Source: Termitomyces sp. T153
Lineage: Eukaryota; Basidiomycota; Agaricomycetes; Agaricales; Lyophyllaceae
Assembly (NCBI GenBank): GCA_018296165.2
Contig: JACKQL020000153.1
Span: 26,348 to 90,347 of the forward strand
Direction of reading: 5' to 3'
DNA: 64,000 nt
The position numbers were made by a program, and so were the translations under genes. Below are positions 1-12,309 of the stretch, piece after piece. Position 1 is the stretch's first letter; each line of letters begins with the position of its first letter. The notes under the pieces are model-generated. The model was not told the DNA's origin. It made no database searches and worked only from the letters and a program-made list of their open reading frames with translations.

Positions 1-931
1 AACTTGCAACAGATGAAGATGAGAAGTTTCAATGATGGATGGCATGCCAACAAGACAAAGATGGGTTGGAACAACAGCTCAAGATGCACAGAGAAAGGCC
101 AATGAAGCTAAAGCTAGATTTCTCTTCCCATTCACTCACATTGCTCTCTAGAATGGACTTCCCCCTCATCAGCCCCAATACCCTGTAGGTCACCAGATCA
201 GTACAAGTATACACTCATTGACTCTGCTTTCTAGCCAAATTCAAGGTTCACCAATGAGTTCCAACCTTTTGAAGTCAGTCACTTGTTTCCTATAGTAAAT
301 TATAACATTCCTTGGTAGCCCACTTCCAGGACTTCAAACACAAATTCCAAGCCATTTCAAGTAAGCTGTTATTTAGCCTTAAATTTGGTATTAATTCCTT
401 CCATATAGTATATACCATCCTTTCAGACAGTAATTCTCACAAACACTACTCATTCTGACCTTTTGAATGCCAAAAATCACACATACAAAGATATTATTAG
501 TACATATAATCAGCAAAAAATCAAGATACAAATGCTAAAGTACATCTATATAGCCTTTACCTATGTGATAAGCTTCACTAACACTTCAGATTATCAAATT
601 AGAGATAAAGTAACTCACCTTCAACAACTGTCCACAACCTTAGCCACCTCATCACAATCATGCTCAATGCTTAAGCCACCTGATCCATCAAAACCCAAAG
701 CTCTGAGTCTGTGTCAATCACTGCTCTGAATCCCACTGGAGGTCCACCTCATCTTTGTTCCCAAGCCCATCTTATCTTAAACCCTTTTTAAGTTTATCTT
801 TCAAAGCAAGCACTAAACTAAAATGTGTACCTTCCAGAAAAATTAATTGGAAACCACTCAAGCCAAAGGATGGAGTGATTTTGGCTCAGTAGGGAATCAA
901 AATTCTAATTGACATGTCCACTGAAAATTTT
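1..931. other. AT-rich, CpG-poor flank with no recognisable gene
   Basis: No open frame here resembles a known family, and the longest frames are short and low in complexity. The stretch is nearly free of CpG, like the transposons that follow, so it is probably old repeat DNA. It ends where the copia long terminal repeat begins with TGTTAG. Confidence 0.5.
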
Positions 932-1400
932 TTGTTAGAATTGCTTATTGCATTCCACTATGATGATCAGCATTCACTCCAAGTTCATTGATCACATGTG
1001 TATTCTGCTTCCTTCATTCCTATTCAATTCAATTGCATGTGTCTTCCATGTGATTCCCCTTCTATTCAATTCAATCACATGGATTCTCCATGTGATTCCT
1101 TCTACTCAGTTACATTATAGTATATGTAGATATAGAAGCCTGAAGTCCTTACTCAGTTTCTGACTCTGGACTTCAGCTTTAGTGACTATTCAGTCCCCTG
1201 TGCTTGCCTGTCATCAACAGGTTATGGGCTATGGCCTCTGAAGCTTTAGTCTGAAGTTTTTGTCATTTTGATTGCTATGTCTGGTGTTATAGTCTTTATA
1301 GTGGTTGCAGCTCCCTATACATATTGGGTAGTGACCCTTAAGTGGGGCCACTTTATCTTGCCAGTGAAACCTGACCCACCTAACTGAGAGGTGTTACAAT
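932..1400 (+). repeat. 5' LTR of a copia-type element (right end approximate)
   Basis: The segment starts with TGTTAGAATTGC. The same sequence, inverted, starts at 7303 and runs down to about 6936. Both copies carry imperfect internal repeats built from a CACATG/CATGTGATT motif followed by CAATTCAAT. The gag frame of a copia element begins about 190 bp downstream at 1589, so this is taken as the left LTR. The exact right end is uncertain because the other copy is truncated; a likely end is the TTACA near 1399. Confidence 0.7.
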
Positions 1401-1588
1401 TGCAGAGTCTGCAGTTAGTTAGTTAGCTTTACTATACCTCATCTTCCTGCTGCACCACTCCCCAGGACCTTACAGGAACTCTTTGAAGTGGATATTGGCT
1501 GCATTCCTTCTGGGACACACATTTTTCACTGCATTCTACAACTCCACACTTCATTATCCAATCTACACTCTAAATCACCTCTTTCACC

Positions 1589-4474
1589 ATGCCTACATCT
1601 ATTCCAACCTTCACCAAACTCAATTCTCACAACTATAACACATGGGTTGGTGAAATGGAAGCTTATCTTCACTCTCAAAATGCCTGGATGATTTCCATGA
1701 CTTCTTTAGCTTCTCAACTCTCTGACAAACCTATATCAGAAGAGAAAAGAGAATACAGAGAATGGCAGAAAGAGGCTAATGTTGCATCTGGTTTGAATTA
1801 TTTGATGGTGGAAGATGATCAAAGAATCCATCTCAATGACTATAAAGACCAACCAGACAGAATGCAGGAGGCCTCAAAGCAGATACACATGCAGCAATGC
1901 CCTGGTACATGCTTTAATGCCTATGATGACTTGTTCTCTATTAGAAAAGGAGAGGAGGAGAATTTGCAGACTCTGATCAACAGAGTTGAGACTGCAATGA
2001 AGAAAATCTAGGATTTGTGCCCTAAAGACTTTGATATTGCCAAATTAGACAATGAGCTTGCATCTATGGCATTAATAAGGGCACTTTCTGATGATTTCTC
2101 AGCATTTGTATCCACCCTCCTTCTCAAAGATGACTTGGACAAGGCCAAGATCCCATCAGGCCTCTGTTACAGAGGAAACACAACATCATTGTTGCTCTGA
2201 TGAGTCTGCTGCTGCTATAATTGCTATGAGTGCTGCAATAACCAAATCTGTCTGTGACTTTTGCACCTTACAAGGCCATACACAAGCTAATTGCTACAAA
2301 TACAAAGCAGCTTAGTGGCAAGCAAAGCAGCAGACAAAATCTTGCAACAGAAGAGGCAAAAAGAGCCAGGAGCAAGCTAATGCAGCTTTCAATGATGACA
2401 AGTCCAAGAAAGATGATGCAAAATGTGCTGGAAAAGCAAGTACTTCAAAATAATCTCTTGTTCTGTATAGATTTAATCAGAAACAAAGTCATATTGAGAA
2501 ATAAGCCATGCATTTCTTGTTGAATGGGAAAGAGTTATTCTGTGCCACAATCAACTCCAATAACTCTGCTCATTTGGATGGTTGTACTGCACCTATTTCA
2601 GAGTCTGCTCATCTTACCAGCACATTACCACTTGATCTAATGCTCTGGGATCACAAGTTGCTCATCATAACTATGCTGATGTCAAAAAGATGATCAATAA
2701 CAAGTTGGTAGTTGGTTTGGACTTGAATTCTGCTACAAAGCCTGATCCCATCTGTGAACCTTGTTTGGCTGGCAAAATGCGCTCTAATCCTTTTCCTTCT
2801 TCCAGTAGTCGTGCATCTAAACCATTAGAATTGATCCACAGTGATGTATATGGCCCTATTCCAGTCACTGCAATTGTGGGCTATTGTTATTGGATCACAT
2901 TCATTGATGATTGCACAAGCTTTAAAGCTGCTATGGCTCTGAAGAAGAAAAGTGAAGTATTTAATGCCTTAAGATATTCAAAGCTTATGCAGAGAATGCT
3001 CTAGATGCCAAAATCAATACCATACAAGATGATAAAGGTGGAGAGTACATGTCAAAGGAGTTGACTGCATATACTGATGCTTGTGGAATTAAAAGAAGGC
3101 ATAAAACATGCAATAGACCTCAGCAAAATGGTGTTGCTGAGAGAGCAAATAGGATGCTCTTAGAGGACATCACTGCTATGCTCAATGAAGCAGGTCTACC
3201 AGCCTCATTTTGGGCACATTGCCTTTATGCTCAGATTCACATTCTGAATCAAATTCTAACTGCAGCTCAGCCAATTACTCCTTATAAGGGATGGTACAAA
3301 CACAAACCAGATGTCTCTTTCAGAATCTGGAGATGTAGAGCATATGTCTACATACAAAGGGATAAGCACAACTCTTTACAGTCTTGCATGGAAAAATGCA
3401 TCTTTATTGAACATCCTCCTAGTTATAAAGGATGGTTATTTTACAAACCTGAAACTAAGAAGACTGATAGAGTGGAGTTTTATGAATGCTTGAATAGGCC
3501 AATAATACCTCCTACACCTCCTATCAGTCCAACCTGATACTGCATCCCCTAATGAAAGTGCAGTGTTTAATTTACCTGTTCTTAAAAATGAGGAGGAAGA
3601 ACAATTGGTTTTCCAAGTGCCAGTTATAAACCTCCTGCAGATCCTGAACCTCCTGCATGTTCTATAACACCACCACCAGCTGCTCCAGCACCTCCCAGAC
3701 CATGCCTAAATTGTGCTAGCCACCAGCTCAGCCACTAGGTCAACTCCCTGCTCCTCCATCACCTCCCCTTGCTCTGAGATGCTCTAAACACAATGTACAG
3801 CCTCCAAGAGACTGGTGGATAGTACAACATCAAGAATCAGTCCAAGACAGTTCTGATGAGGAAGAAGTGCAAGTGCAAGCTGAATTGGATTTGGGGTCTG
3901 ATCTTGAACCTAATCCAAGACCACTTGATCCTAGGATGTTCAATTTGCTCTACTTCTTCAGATCCTAGGACATTTAAGCAAGCTATGCAGTCTATGAATG
4001 CTGAAAAGTGGTATCAAGCTGCAGTTGATGGCCAATGGGACTTGGGAAGAGTGTGACTTGCCTGAAAGCAAGAAAGCAATTGGCTGTGGATGGGTGTTTC
4101 ACATCAAGCACCATGCAGATGGCTCAATTGAGCACTTCAAGCTAGACTTGTTGCAGATGGTTATACACAACATTCTAGCATTGACTATAATGAAGCTTTT
4201 GCACCAACATTTCAAACCTGCACCTTTGCACCTCATCCTATTGCTGGCATAGAGGACATGGAATTGGGCTCTGTGGATGTCACTTCTACTTTTCCCAATG
4301 GAGATCTAGAAGAAGATATCTATATGCTTCAACCAGAGGAGTTGAATGGGAAGAAAGTGCTCAGGCTCAAGAAGTCGCTTTCATTTAAAACAAGCAGGCA
4401 TGGAGTGGAACAAGAAACTACATGGAGCATTATCATCAATGGGCTTCAAAAGACTTGAATCTGACTGCTTTATC
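1589..4474 (+). pseudogene. Copia retrotransposon gag-integrase-RT, 5' part, decayed
   Basis: The frame starting at 1589 is a copia-type Gag. It is followed near 2250-2295 by a zinc knuckle of the form CX2CX4HX4C. From about 2690 to 3540 come the integrase core and C-terminal part, including the typical QNGVAERANR block. From about 4000 reverse transcriptase begins, with a GCGWVFHIK-like block and a DVTSTF block. Many stops and frameshifts break it, and no protease block was found. The coding region stops abruptly at 4474 inside RT, where a gypsy LTR begins. The last five bases, TTATC (4470-4474), recur next to the matching second half of this copia RT on the minus strand at 8329-8333. The element is dead and was split by insertion. 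Confidence 0.88.
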
Positions 4475-5011
4475 TGTCAGGTTCTGCTGACCATGGGGGC
4501 TCAGCTACACTGGGTGAGTCCTTACTAGGTGGACATGATTCCCTGCACTGACAACTGGGCATTTGGAGGTGTCCCAAACACTGGGGACTTGTGAGGATGG
4601 TCAGTGGAGATTGATCCAAGCAAGTCCGGGGAGGTCTGGAGGAGTAGGGGACAAGCTGCGGGGAAGGGGGACAGGCTTGGCAGGGTTCAGGTACAAGTCT
4701 GTATGCAAGTATTGCAGGTGCAGAGGAGGCAGAGGCTATGCAAGTGATGGAAGCAGAGCCAGAGTTTGATGGAGGATCAACAGAGGTTGATAGAGTTTGG
4801 AGCCAAACATGTAGCAAGGTCTGGAGTTGGTTAAAGAGTGTCTGGGATTCATAATCATAATTGCGGGGTTTGTGAAGGTGTTAAGGTTGGGAAAGATAGG
4901 AACATGATGGATGGGACAGATCAAATGAGATGAGATGGAGTCAAATGAAATGAGATGGAGTCAAGATGAGATGGAGATGAGAAGAATAGATTCAGGTGGA
5001 GATACAAAACA
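4475..5011 (-). repeat. Gypsy LTR fragment, 3' part, inverted
   Basis: This is the reverse complement of about 8935-9474, the 3' part of the complete LTR at 8334-9474. It starts with TGTCAG, the inverse of the LTR's CTGACA end, directly after TTATC in copia RT. Homology stops near 5011 at an ACAATAA stretch. The missing part of the same LTR is found at about 11475-12069 in the same orientation, so the two pieces look like one LTR cut in two. Confidence 0.85.
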
Positions 5012-5400
5012 ATAAATAGTTTGTTCTCCCCACTGTGGTGATATTGAGAATTTCTTGTATTTGTTGCCACTAGGAGCTTTAGTCCCAGTCATGTCCTTTT
5101 GGATTGCCAAGGACCATGATAAGCTGTGGAATGACTCAATCTTGCTCTCTGAATCTGTTTAGGGTCTCTAAATTGATTTGCTTCCATGTATCTGGATCTC
5201 GCATTGTACCAACTCTAGTATATATTGTCTAATACTCTTTTGTGTTTGCATACAGAAACTAGCAGGTTCATCACTAGGGGCATTGGTCCTTGGGGACCAT
5301 GGCTGTTGGCAGTATGAGTGTCCAGACCAAGTGCAACACTGGTCCCACATTGCCTTCACCTATTTCTACCCACCAAGGTTTGGTGATTAGTAGTATATCA
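5012..5400 (+). pseudogene. Exon-like segment, intronless relative of 15857-15960
   Basis: From about 5016 to 5073 the sequence matches the reverse complement of 15857-15960, but lacks the 46 bases 15885-15930. On the minus strand those 46 bases look like an intron (GTAAGT...TATAG). The shared frame reads CSPHCGD, then FLYL and PLG. The rest (to about 5400) has no recognised family. It could be a retro-copied exon or a fragment of a transposon gene; the product is unknown. Confidence 0.4.
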
Positions 5401-5559
5401 AACTTATTTATTAGTGTGTTTAGTAGTGTATAACAAACTGTGTTACTTTGGTTTGTGTTCAGTTGGGAAATCTAGACGGGTGAGACTCTCATTCAGTTGT
5501 TTGGGGTTGGTTGGTTGTTCTGGTTGGGTTTCAAGTTATTGACAGTGTTGAGAGTGGGA

Positions 5560-6920
5560 TGGTGCTGGTTTAGGCATGCACCTCACTTATGAGTTTTTCT
5601 GCTTTGTCTGCCCAGTTCTTTGTTGGCTGGTTGGTAATTTCCTTCTTACAGTTTCTTCTGCTTGCTCATCCTCCTGATATTTTGGGTTTTCTGTCTCCTG
5701 AAGTGGCTGCACTGCTTACAGTCTTTGTGAAAACTGAGCATTTTAGCTTTGTATTCAATGTCAATATGCTGAATTCTGTGCTGGTGTCCATCTGTTTGTC
5801 TCCATGTGAGTTGTGTTCAGACTTTGCATGACTTTTGGTGCATAGTCTGCATCACATGTTATTCTTGCACCTTAATATGTGGTGTCCTACTGCCCAACAA
5901 TTGTTGCATTGTAATATGGGTGGAGAGTACAAGTTTAGCATCATCTTCCTAAGATAATCAATGAGTATTCTTAGCATGGAGATCTACCTTGTTGTGCATC
6001 CACTTAGGTGCACTTATCATCTCAACCTGGGAGATCACTGGGTTCCCTCTTTTTAACTCTGCTAGGATCTCCTTGGGGATAAGAATGTCTTTGTTGCCTT
6101 GTGACCAAGTCCATACACTATTGACTCACAGTTTAAATTGTTGGTCATCTGTGAACACATTGAGAGTGTTGGGCCTCACTCCAAATATGTTTTCAAAGCC
6201 CTGTCTGTGTCTCAAAAGCTCCAGCCCTGAGCATGAGTATTGTGCTGAGACAACATGTAGGTGTTGCAATTCATCTGAACTGGTGAGTTGGTCAATGTGG
6301 TTGTGTGGTCTGGTGAAAAGTGATCTCCAGTGAGAACTGGATCTGGGCTGGTTGGTTCACATACAGTATAATCAGTTTGAATATCAGATCTATAATATAC
6401 TTGAAATTTGCTGGTTTTTCAGATCTCACTGTGGTATACCAGGGTATCTTATGGTGATTTCTGTTATGTATCTGGGATTTTTCCATATACATCTGATCTT
6501 ATCAGGCCTGGTATGAGTCCAATTTTCAATTGCATTATAATTCTGTATCTGGTACAATCTGTAGACTACTGGTATTGTCTGTTCTTATCCATTACTGAGT
6601 TTTGTTTGTATCCTGAACATTGAACAAGTTAAAAACAAGAACAGCAAGGTGGAATACATGCAAAGTTGAGTGAGTTCTTATTGGGCACATTTGATAAGGT
6701 TGGTGCAGCATGGGCTGGGTGAGTTCCTTTCTTCCATCTCTTTGTTTGTTCCTTCAAAAGTTGCTCAAATCTCTGTATGCTCAGTAAGTCTTGTAGGAAA
6801 TTGATAAAACAAACTTCTCTTGTTGCTGAATCACAAGTTTTCCAAACAGTGGCAAAATCACCTTCCATAGCTTCAGGATGGGATGCAAGGTAGTCAATTT
6901 CATACAGATTATTGTGCAAA
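5560..6920 (-). pseudogene. LINE ORF1-like (zinc-knuckle Gag) remnant
   Basis: Read on the minus strand, about 5890-5800 encodes CNNCWAVGHHILRCKNN, a CCHC knuckle, followed by a second Cys/His cluster (CRLCTKSHAKSEHNSH, interrupted by a stop). This arrangement is typical of the first ORF of fungal non-LTR retrotransposons. An upstream minus-strand frame at 6919-6629 (start YEIDYLASHP) may be its N-terminal part. Stops and frameshifts are frequent. No endonuclease or RT domain was seen here, so it is only a piece. Family assignment is by recognition of the knuckle pattern, not by a search. Confidence 0.55.
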
Positions 6921-6935
6921 AAATGTTAAAGACAG

Positions 6936-7303
6936 GCAAAGCACAGGGGACTGAATAGTCACTAAAGCTGAAGTCCAGAGTCAGAAACTGAGTGTATTGA
7001 AGAGTGACATACTAACCTGAAGTCCAAAGTCAGGAACTGAGTAAGGACTTCAGGCTTCTATATTATCTATATACTATAATGTAACTGAATAGAAGGAATA
7101 ACATGGAGAATCCATATGATTGAATTGAAAAAGAAAGGAAATCACATGGAAGACACATGTGATTGAATTGAATAGAAAGAGAATCACATGGAAGTCACAT
7201 GTGATTGAATTAAATAGAAATGAAGGAAGCAGAATACACATGTGATAAATGAACTTGGAGTGAATGCTGATCATCATAGTGGAATGCAATAAGCAATTCT
7301 AAC
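6936..7303 (-). repeat. 3' LTR of the split copia element, truncated
   Basis: On the minus strand this starts TGTTAGAATTGC at 7303 and follows the LTR at 932 closely through the CACATG repeat block. A purine-rich tract (CAGGGAGGAG) lies immediately before it on the minus strand, as expected for a 3' LTR. Similarity ends near 6936, at the border with the LINE remnant. Confidence 0.75.
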
Positions 7304-8333
7304 ACTCCTCCCTGATCCAGTGAATCTCCAAGCTTGAATAAGCTAGTAAATCATTCCTTGCCTGCAGAATTTCACTTTGGGTAAAGGAAGTGGTTTTGTG
7401 AGCAGATCATATCTGCCACTTGTTCTGTTCCAGGGATATGATGAGAAATGAGTTTCTGCTGATGAACTGCATCTCTAAGCCAATAGAAGCTGAGGTCAAG
7501 GTGCTTCATTCATCCATTGTGTTCTGGATTCTTGGTTACACTGACTGCAGATTGATTATTGATCAGCATGGGAGATGGAGCAGTAGAAGAATATCCCATT
7601 TCTTGTAGGATGTTCTGAATCCAGATGATTTCTTTGCCAGCTTCTACAGCAGCAATGCATTCTGCTGATTGAAGCTTGCTACTCCATCCAATAGTTCCAC
7701 CACCAATCATAGTCAGAAAACCACAGTAGACCAGCCAGAATTGGGACAATCTCCATGTAAAGCATCACAGAATGTAGTGAAAGGTTGAATGCCAGTGTCA
7801 GCATCAAAGTGAAGTCTGTAATCCATTGTTCCTTTACAATAGTGCAACAAATGCTTGACCACAGCCCATTGCCTAGGTCCTGAACAGGAATTGAAGCACC
7901 CTAGGCATGAGACTGCATACACAATGTCTGGCCTTGTCATAGTAGCCAAATACTGCAGTAAATCAATTGCATTTGAATGAGGCATGCACATTTCCTCCTC
8001 TTCTGCTTCATTCTGTGGTGACATGGCGTTAGAGAGTTTGATTCCAGGTGCCATTGGTATAGATACTGGATTGCATTCACTCATTTTGGTAGTGCTCCAA
8101 CATGTCAACAATGTATTGACATTGTGAGAGTGAAATAGAGTGTTTAGAGCAGTCTCTGTATACCTTAACACCTAGAAGAAAGTGGGAAGGGCCCAAGTCA
8201 CAAATTTTGAAGTGCTTTTTGAGGGCATCAACAGCAGAGTCAAGTGCAGCAGTAGATTTTGAAGCAAGTGTAATGTCATCATTGTAGATGGGCACAATGA
8301 TCTTGACTTCTCCTCTGACATAGAGACAGATAA
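7304..8333 (-). pseudogene. Copia RT/RNase H, 3' part, decayed and inverted
   Basis: On the minus strand the frame begins at 8333 with CLYVRGEVK and continues PIYNDDITLAS (the YVDD-like active-site region), then the RT thumb and connection (SHFLLGVKVYRD, ATMTRPDIVYAVS) and RNase H (around 7750-7510, AAVEAGKEIIWIQ). It continues the reading that stops at 4474 in the plus-strand half. The five bases before it on the minus strand are TTATC, the same as at 4470-4474, so both halves come from one copia copy split by a gypsy insertion. Frameshifts break it. Confidence 0.85.
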
Positions 8334-9474
8334 TGTCACGGCCCATTTCCTGGACCCCCACACATTGTCTAACAACCCCTGCCCCCCCAGAACCTCCCCT
8401 GACACCTTGCCAAACTTCCACAGTGCTCTGCGCCTACTCTGGCTAACTACGATGCATTCTCGGCTAACTCTGATGGCCCCCTGGCCAACTCCGACTCTTC
8501 TCTGCAGTCGGCAATGCTTCCCCTGGATCTCCTGAGCCCCTGGGACCATTCCCCTGCCATGCCAGACCCTGTTACACATCATCAACTCAACACCCTGGTT
8601 CTTTTGACTTACTTTGAAGTATCACGATGACCTCAAAATGGCCCATGTCACCAATTGATCCCATCAACATATCAACATGGCCTGCCCCCCAATTGTAACT
8701 GATACCTCGACTCCATTGAGCTCTGCCAAGCCCCACCGCCACAGCCAACATTCCCTGGAGTTCTCCAGTAGTCAGTATATAAGACATAGAGTAGCTCTTC
8801 ATACTCTAGCCTTGATATTGCTTAACATTACCTATAGTCTGATTGTTTCTCTCTCATGTTTCATGTTCTGTGTCTCGTTTTCTTACTCTCAGTCTCCTGG
8901 TCTTGTCTTGTCTCTATTCCATTATTGTTTTTGTTATTGTTTTGTATCTCCACCTGAATCTATTCTTGTTCTCGTCTCCATCTTGTCTTGACTCCATCTC
9001 ATTTCATTCAACTCCGTCTCATCTCATTTGATCCGTCCCATCCATCATGTTCCTATCTTTCCCAACCTTAATACCTTTGCAAACCCCACAATTACAATTA
9101 CGAATCCCAGACACTCTTTAACCAACTCCAGACCTTGCTACATGTTTGGCTCCAAACTCTATCAACCTCTGTTGATCCCCCATCAAACTCTGGCTCTGCT
9201 TCCATCACTTGCGTAGCCTCTGCCTCCTCTGCACCTGCAATACTCGCATACAGACTTGTACCTGAACCCTGCCAAGCCTGTCCCTCTTCTCCGCAGCTTG
9301 TCCCCTACTCCTCCAGACCTCCCCAGACTTGCTTGGATCAATCTCCACCAACCATCCTCACAAGTCCCCAGTGTTTGGGACACCTCCAAATGCCCAGTTG
9401 TCAGTGCAGAGAATCACGTCCGCCTAGTAAGGACTTGCCCAGTGTAGCTGAGCCTCTGTGGTCAGAACCTGACA
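8334..9474 (+). repeat. Complete gypsy LTR (about 1.14 kb)
   Basis: The segment begins TGTCACGG and ends CCTGACA. The sequence before it, GATAA (8329-8333), is the inverse of TTATC at 4470-4474. A promoter-like CAGTATATAAGAC lies near 8774, followed by a CT-rich stretch. Related copies are the fragments 4475-5011 and 11475-12069 and the 3' LTR at 23594-24542. The apparent open frames inside it are shadows. Confidence 0.85.
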
Positions 9475-11474
9475 TAATATCAAGACTCTACCTTACCCTG
9501 TTTGTGATGTCTGTGCCAGCTCTGCACACATGTTTGCCAAACACTTCTAATGTCTATAGTCGACCCATGCCTGGAAACCCTTATGATTCATATGGCCCTG
9601 CCCAATTTGCCAAGGCACATTAAGTTGTGAACCTGACACCAAATGTCCCTTCCACTCCGGTTACACTCATACAATGGCTCTCTCCATGGACACCCTCCCC
9701 ACCCATGCTCAACTCTACACCACTCCTGCAGACCACCTCCCACCCTTCCCCCACCCTCTCCACCAGCTCTGCTCCCCCACAAAGGTTGACCCTGACATCA
9801 CCAAAAGCAGCATGCTAAACCCTGGCAATAATTTGACCCAATGATCGACAAACTTCTCTGGCACTGCACCCCCCCCCCCCCCAACTACAATAACACAAAC
9901 CTGCCACAAAAAATCACCTGTTGCATGAAGAAGATTGCCAACCCTGCCAGAACAACAATGAGACCACTGAGAATGCACTTTCCTGAAGCCCTCCTTTGGG
10001 TCCACCAACCCACAGGCAACTCTGCAAGCCATCAGGACAAACCCAGCAAGTCCCCAACAGCATCGTAACCTGATAGCAGGACCCCGCTACCATGCCAGCA
10101 GACCATCTGACACTCACCCGCACCCACCCCCAAGAAATTCTGCCCTCCCACACTAGCTCTGCCATCATTGGAATCAAGCTCAAGCCAGTAACCCCACTGA
10201 CAACAGAGCAAGATCTCAAGACCAACACTACACCCAACCCTAGAAACCACCTCTGGGGTCAGTTAGGACCCCTTGGTCGACTTGGCTGTTACCTCTGTCC
10301 AACAATTGGAAGGACCCCAATGCCTCCAACAACTCTGGAACAAGACCAAGGAATTCCCAAGCCCCAAGGTGGCCAAGAAAGAAAGGAACTTGCACCTCCA
10401 CCCACTGACTTGAGAATGCACTCTAAAAGCACCCTCTTGACCTCCACAAAGCCACCCGGATGAATCATGACACCCCAACTTGCAATAAGGGACCACTCCA
10501 GGCACTCCCATAACTAATCCAGAACCCTCACCCACTATGTTGACAACTTCCCCCATTCAATCCGGAACCTCTGACATTAAAAACACTTGATGGCAACCCC
10601 CTCTGCACACCACCATCAGACAAGAACTCCACCACCAAACTCCGCCACCTCCAGCAAAAGAAACCCCAGCATCGGAGTTGCCCCGCCAGAATGAACTATA
10701 GGGAAAAGAGGATCCCATGCAAAGTAGTTTTCTGGAATACTCTGAACTCACTGACATGATTCACATAAGGGAGGGGGAAGCCCCACCATCATCCCCAAAA
10801 CTGTTGATCAACCCTCTTGAAGCTCCAAAAACCTCCCAACAATAAAGAACATATGCTCTGATGTCCCTGGAGGGCTTGCCTGCTAAGTGACTTGAGCGAG
10901 CTCGATGGTTCAAATAATGCCATGCCAGGTCAAGGCTGCCCCGACCAACCCCTCTAAGCCACTCCAAAGCCCCCCACACAACTCTGGACCCTGGCAATAC
11001 AACTTTGGGGCCCCCACCCCAACTCCGACATCCAACTCAGGGGAACTACAATGCCAACCAAAATGATGATGCCCTGCAGCATCCACTCTGCAATCACAAA
11101 TTGCCAGATAACAACTCTGCAAAACCCTGCCCATACACTGGAAGACGTTTATTGAACCAGGACCACACCACTGGAGCACTCAGAAACAAACCCCACATGA
11201 AGTAGTTTCTCTGGAGTGCCCTGAAATTGCTGATGCCTCCCATAAGAAGCAATTAGTTTTTTCCCCTGTTGCTACCCATCCTGAATCGACATCGGAAGGA
11301 GGCCACAACCCCCCAATGACAACTCAACATTGAAGAAAGTGCTGCCCCATCAGCAAGGGCGTCACACACCGCAACCTGCCCACAGGGCCCCAGACCTGCC
11401 ACTGTACCACTCCACTGCCCTAACAAAATGCTTCCCCAACAAGAGAATAAACTCTGGGACCCCCCAAGTAGTTT
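9475..11474 (+). mobile_element. Decayed 5' interior of the gypsy element
   Basis: This follows the complete LTR in the same orientation, so it should be leader and gag. A possible gag start lies at 9673 (MALSMDTLPTH), ending in a stop after about 55 codons. A C-run at 9869-9882 and C/A-rich, CpG-free sequence follow. Three short stretches (about 10690-10760, 11195-11240, 11465-11475) resemble the protease-RT linker of the better preserved element (SKVVPPEY...FADVFSE at 18470-18520), which suggests repeated partial duplication. Nothing here is translatable over a useful length. Confidence 0.6.
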
Positions 11475-12069
11475 TCCCCTGACAAAAACGATAACGGAAT
11501 AGAGACAAGACAAGACCAGGAGACTCAGGGTAAGAAAACGAGACATAGAATACAAAACACGAGAGAGAAACAATCAGACTATAGGTAATGTTAAGCAATA
11601 TCAAGACTAGAGTACGAAGAGCTACTCTACGTCTTATATACTGACTACTGGAGAACTCCAGGGGTTGTTGGCTGTGGTGGCAGGGCTTGGCGGAGCTCAA
11701 TGGAGTCAATGGGTGTCGGTTACAATTGGGGGGCAGGCCACGTTGATATGTTGATGGGATCAATTGGTGATGCAGGCCATTCTGAGGTCATTGTGATACT
11801 TCAAAGTAAGTCAGAGAAACCAGGATGTTGAGTTGATGATGTGTAACAGGGTCTGGCATGGTGGGGGAATGGTCACAGGGGCTTAGGAGATCCAGGGGAA
11901 GCATCAACATCAGAGTTGGCCAGGGGGCTGTCAGAGTTAGCTGAGGATGTGTCAGTTAGCTGGAGTAGGCATGGAGCACTGTGGAAGTTTGGCAAGGCAT
12001 CGGAGGAGGTTCTGGGGGGGCGGGGGGTCGTTGGACGATGTGCAGGAGTCCAGAGAATGGGTCGTGACA
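11475..12069 (-). repeat. Gypsy LTR fragment, 5' part, inverted
   Basis: This is the reverse complement of about 8334-8930 and ends in CGTGACA at 12069. It picks up the LTR almost exactly where fragment 4475-5011 stops, so the two together rebuild one LTR. On the right it meets a pyrimidine run that is the inverse of a polypurine tract. It is therefore the 3' LTR of an element lying in reverse orientation. Confidence 0.82.
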
Positions 12070-12083
12070 TCACCCTCCCTTTC
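12070..12083 (-). other. Polypurine tract of the inverted gypsy element
   Basis: TCACCCTCCCTTTC on the plus strand is a purine tract read on the minus strand, lying directly inside the 3' LTR end. The second element has the matching GAAGAGGGGGTGA at 23581-23593 before its 3' LTR. Confidence 0.65.
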
Positions 12084-12309
12084 AGCATCAAGACCCTTGA
12101 GATGCGGGGTGCAGGTTGGGGATCGGCAGGGGCATGGGAGTCAAAACCAAGTAATATTGATCAATCTGCAGCAAATGATGGCAGCATGGGAGGTGAAGTT
12201 GAAGCGTGGTTGCTGCTTTGTCAGGGAGTTCTTTCCAATCAATTAAAATACTTGAACATACCCCAGGGTTCCCCCAAAAATTTCTTCCATGTCCTCCTCC
12301 AATCACTCA

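Noticed and set aside
9028..9623. Plus-strand reading frames of 60-160 codons within the LTR, repeated inverted at 4470-4924
   Set aside because: They lie wholly inside LTR copies, and their similarity is explained by the LTR repeat; they are not protein genes.
9869..9882. Run of cytosines as a possible special structure
   Set aside because: An isolated C homopolymer in decayed, C-rich element DNA; no repeated C-tracts as needed for an i-motif or G-quadruplex.
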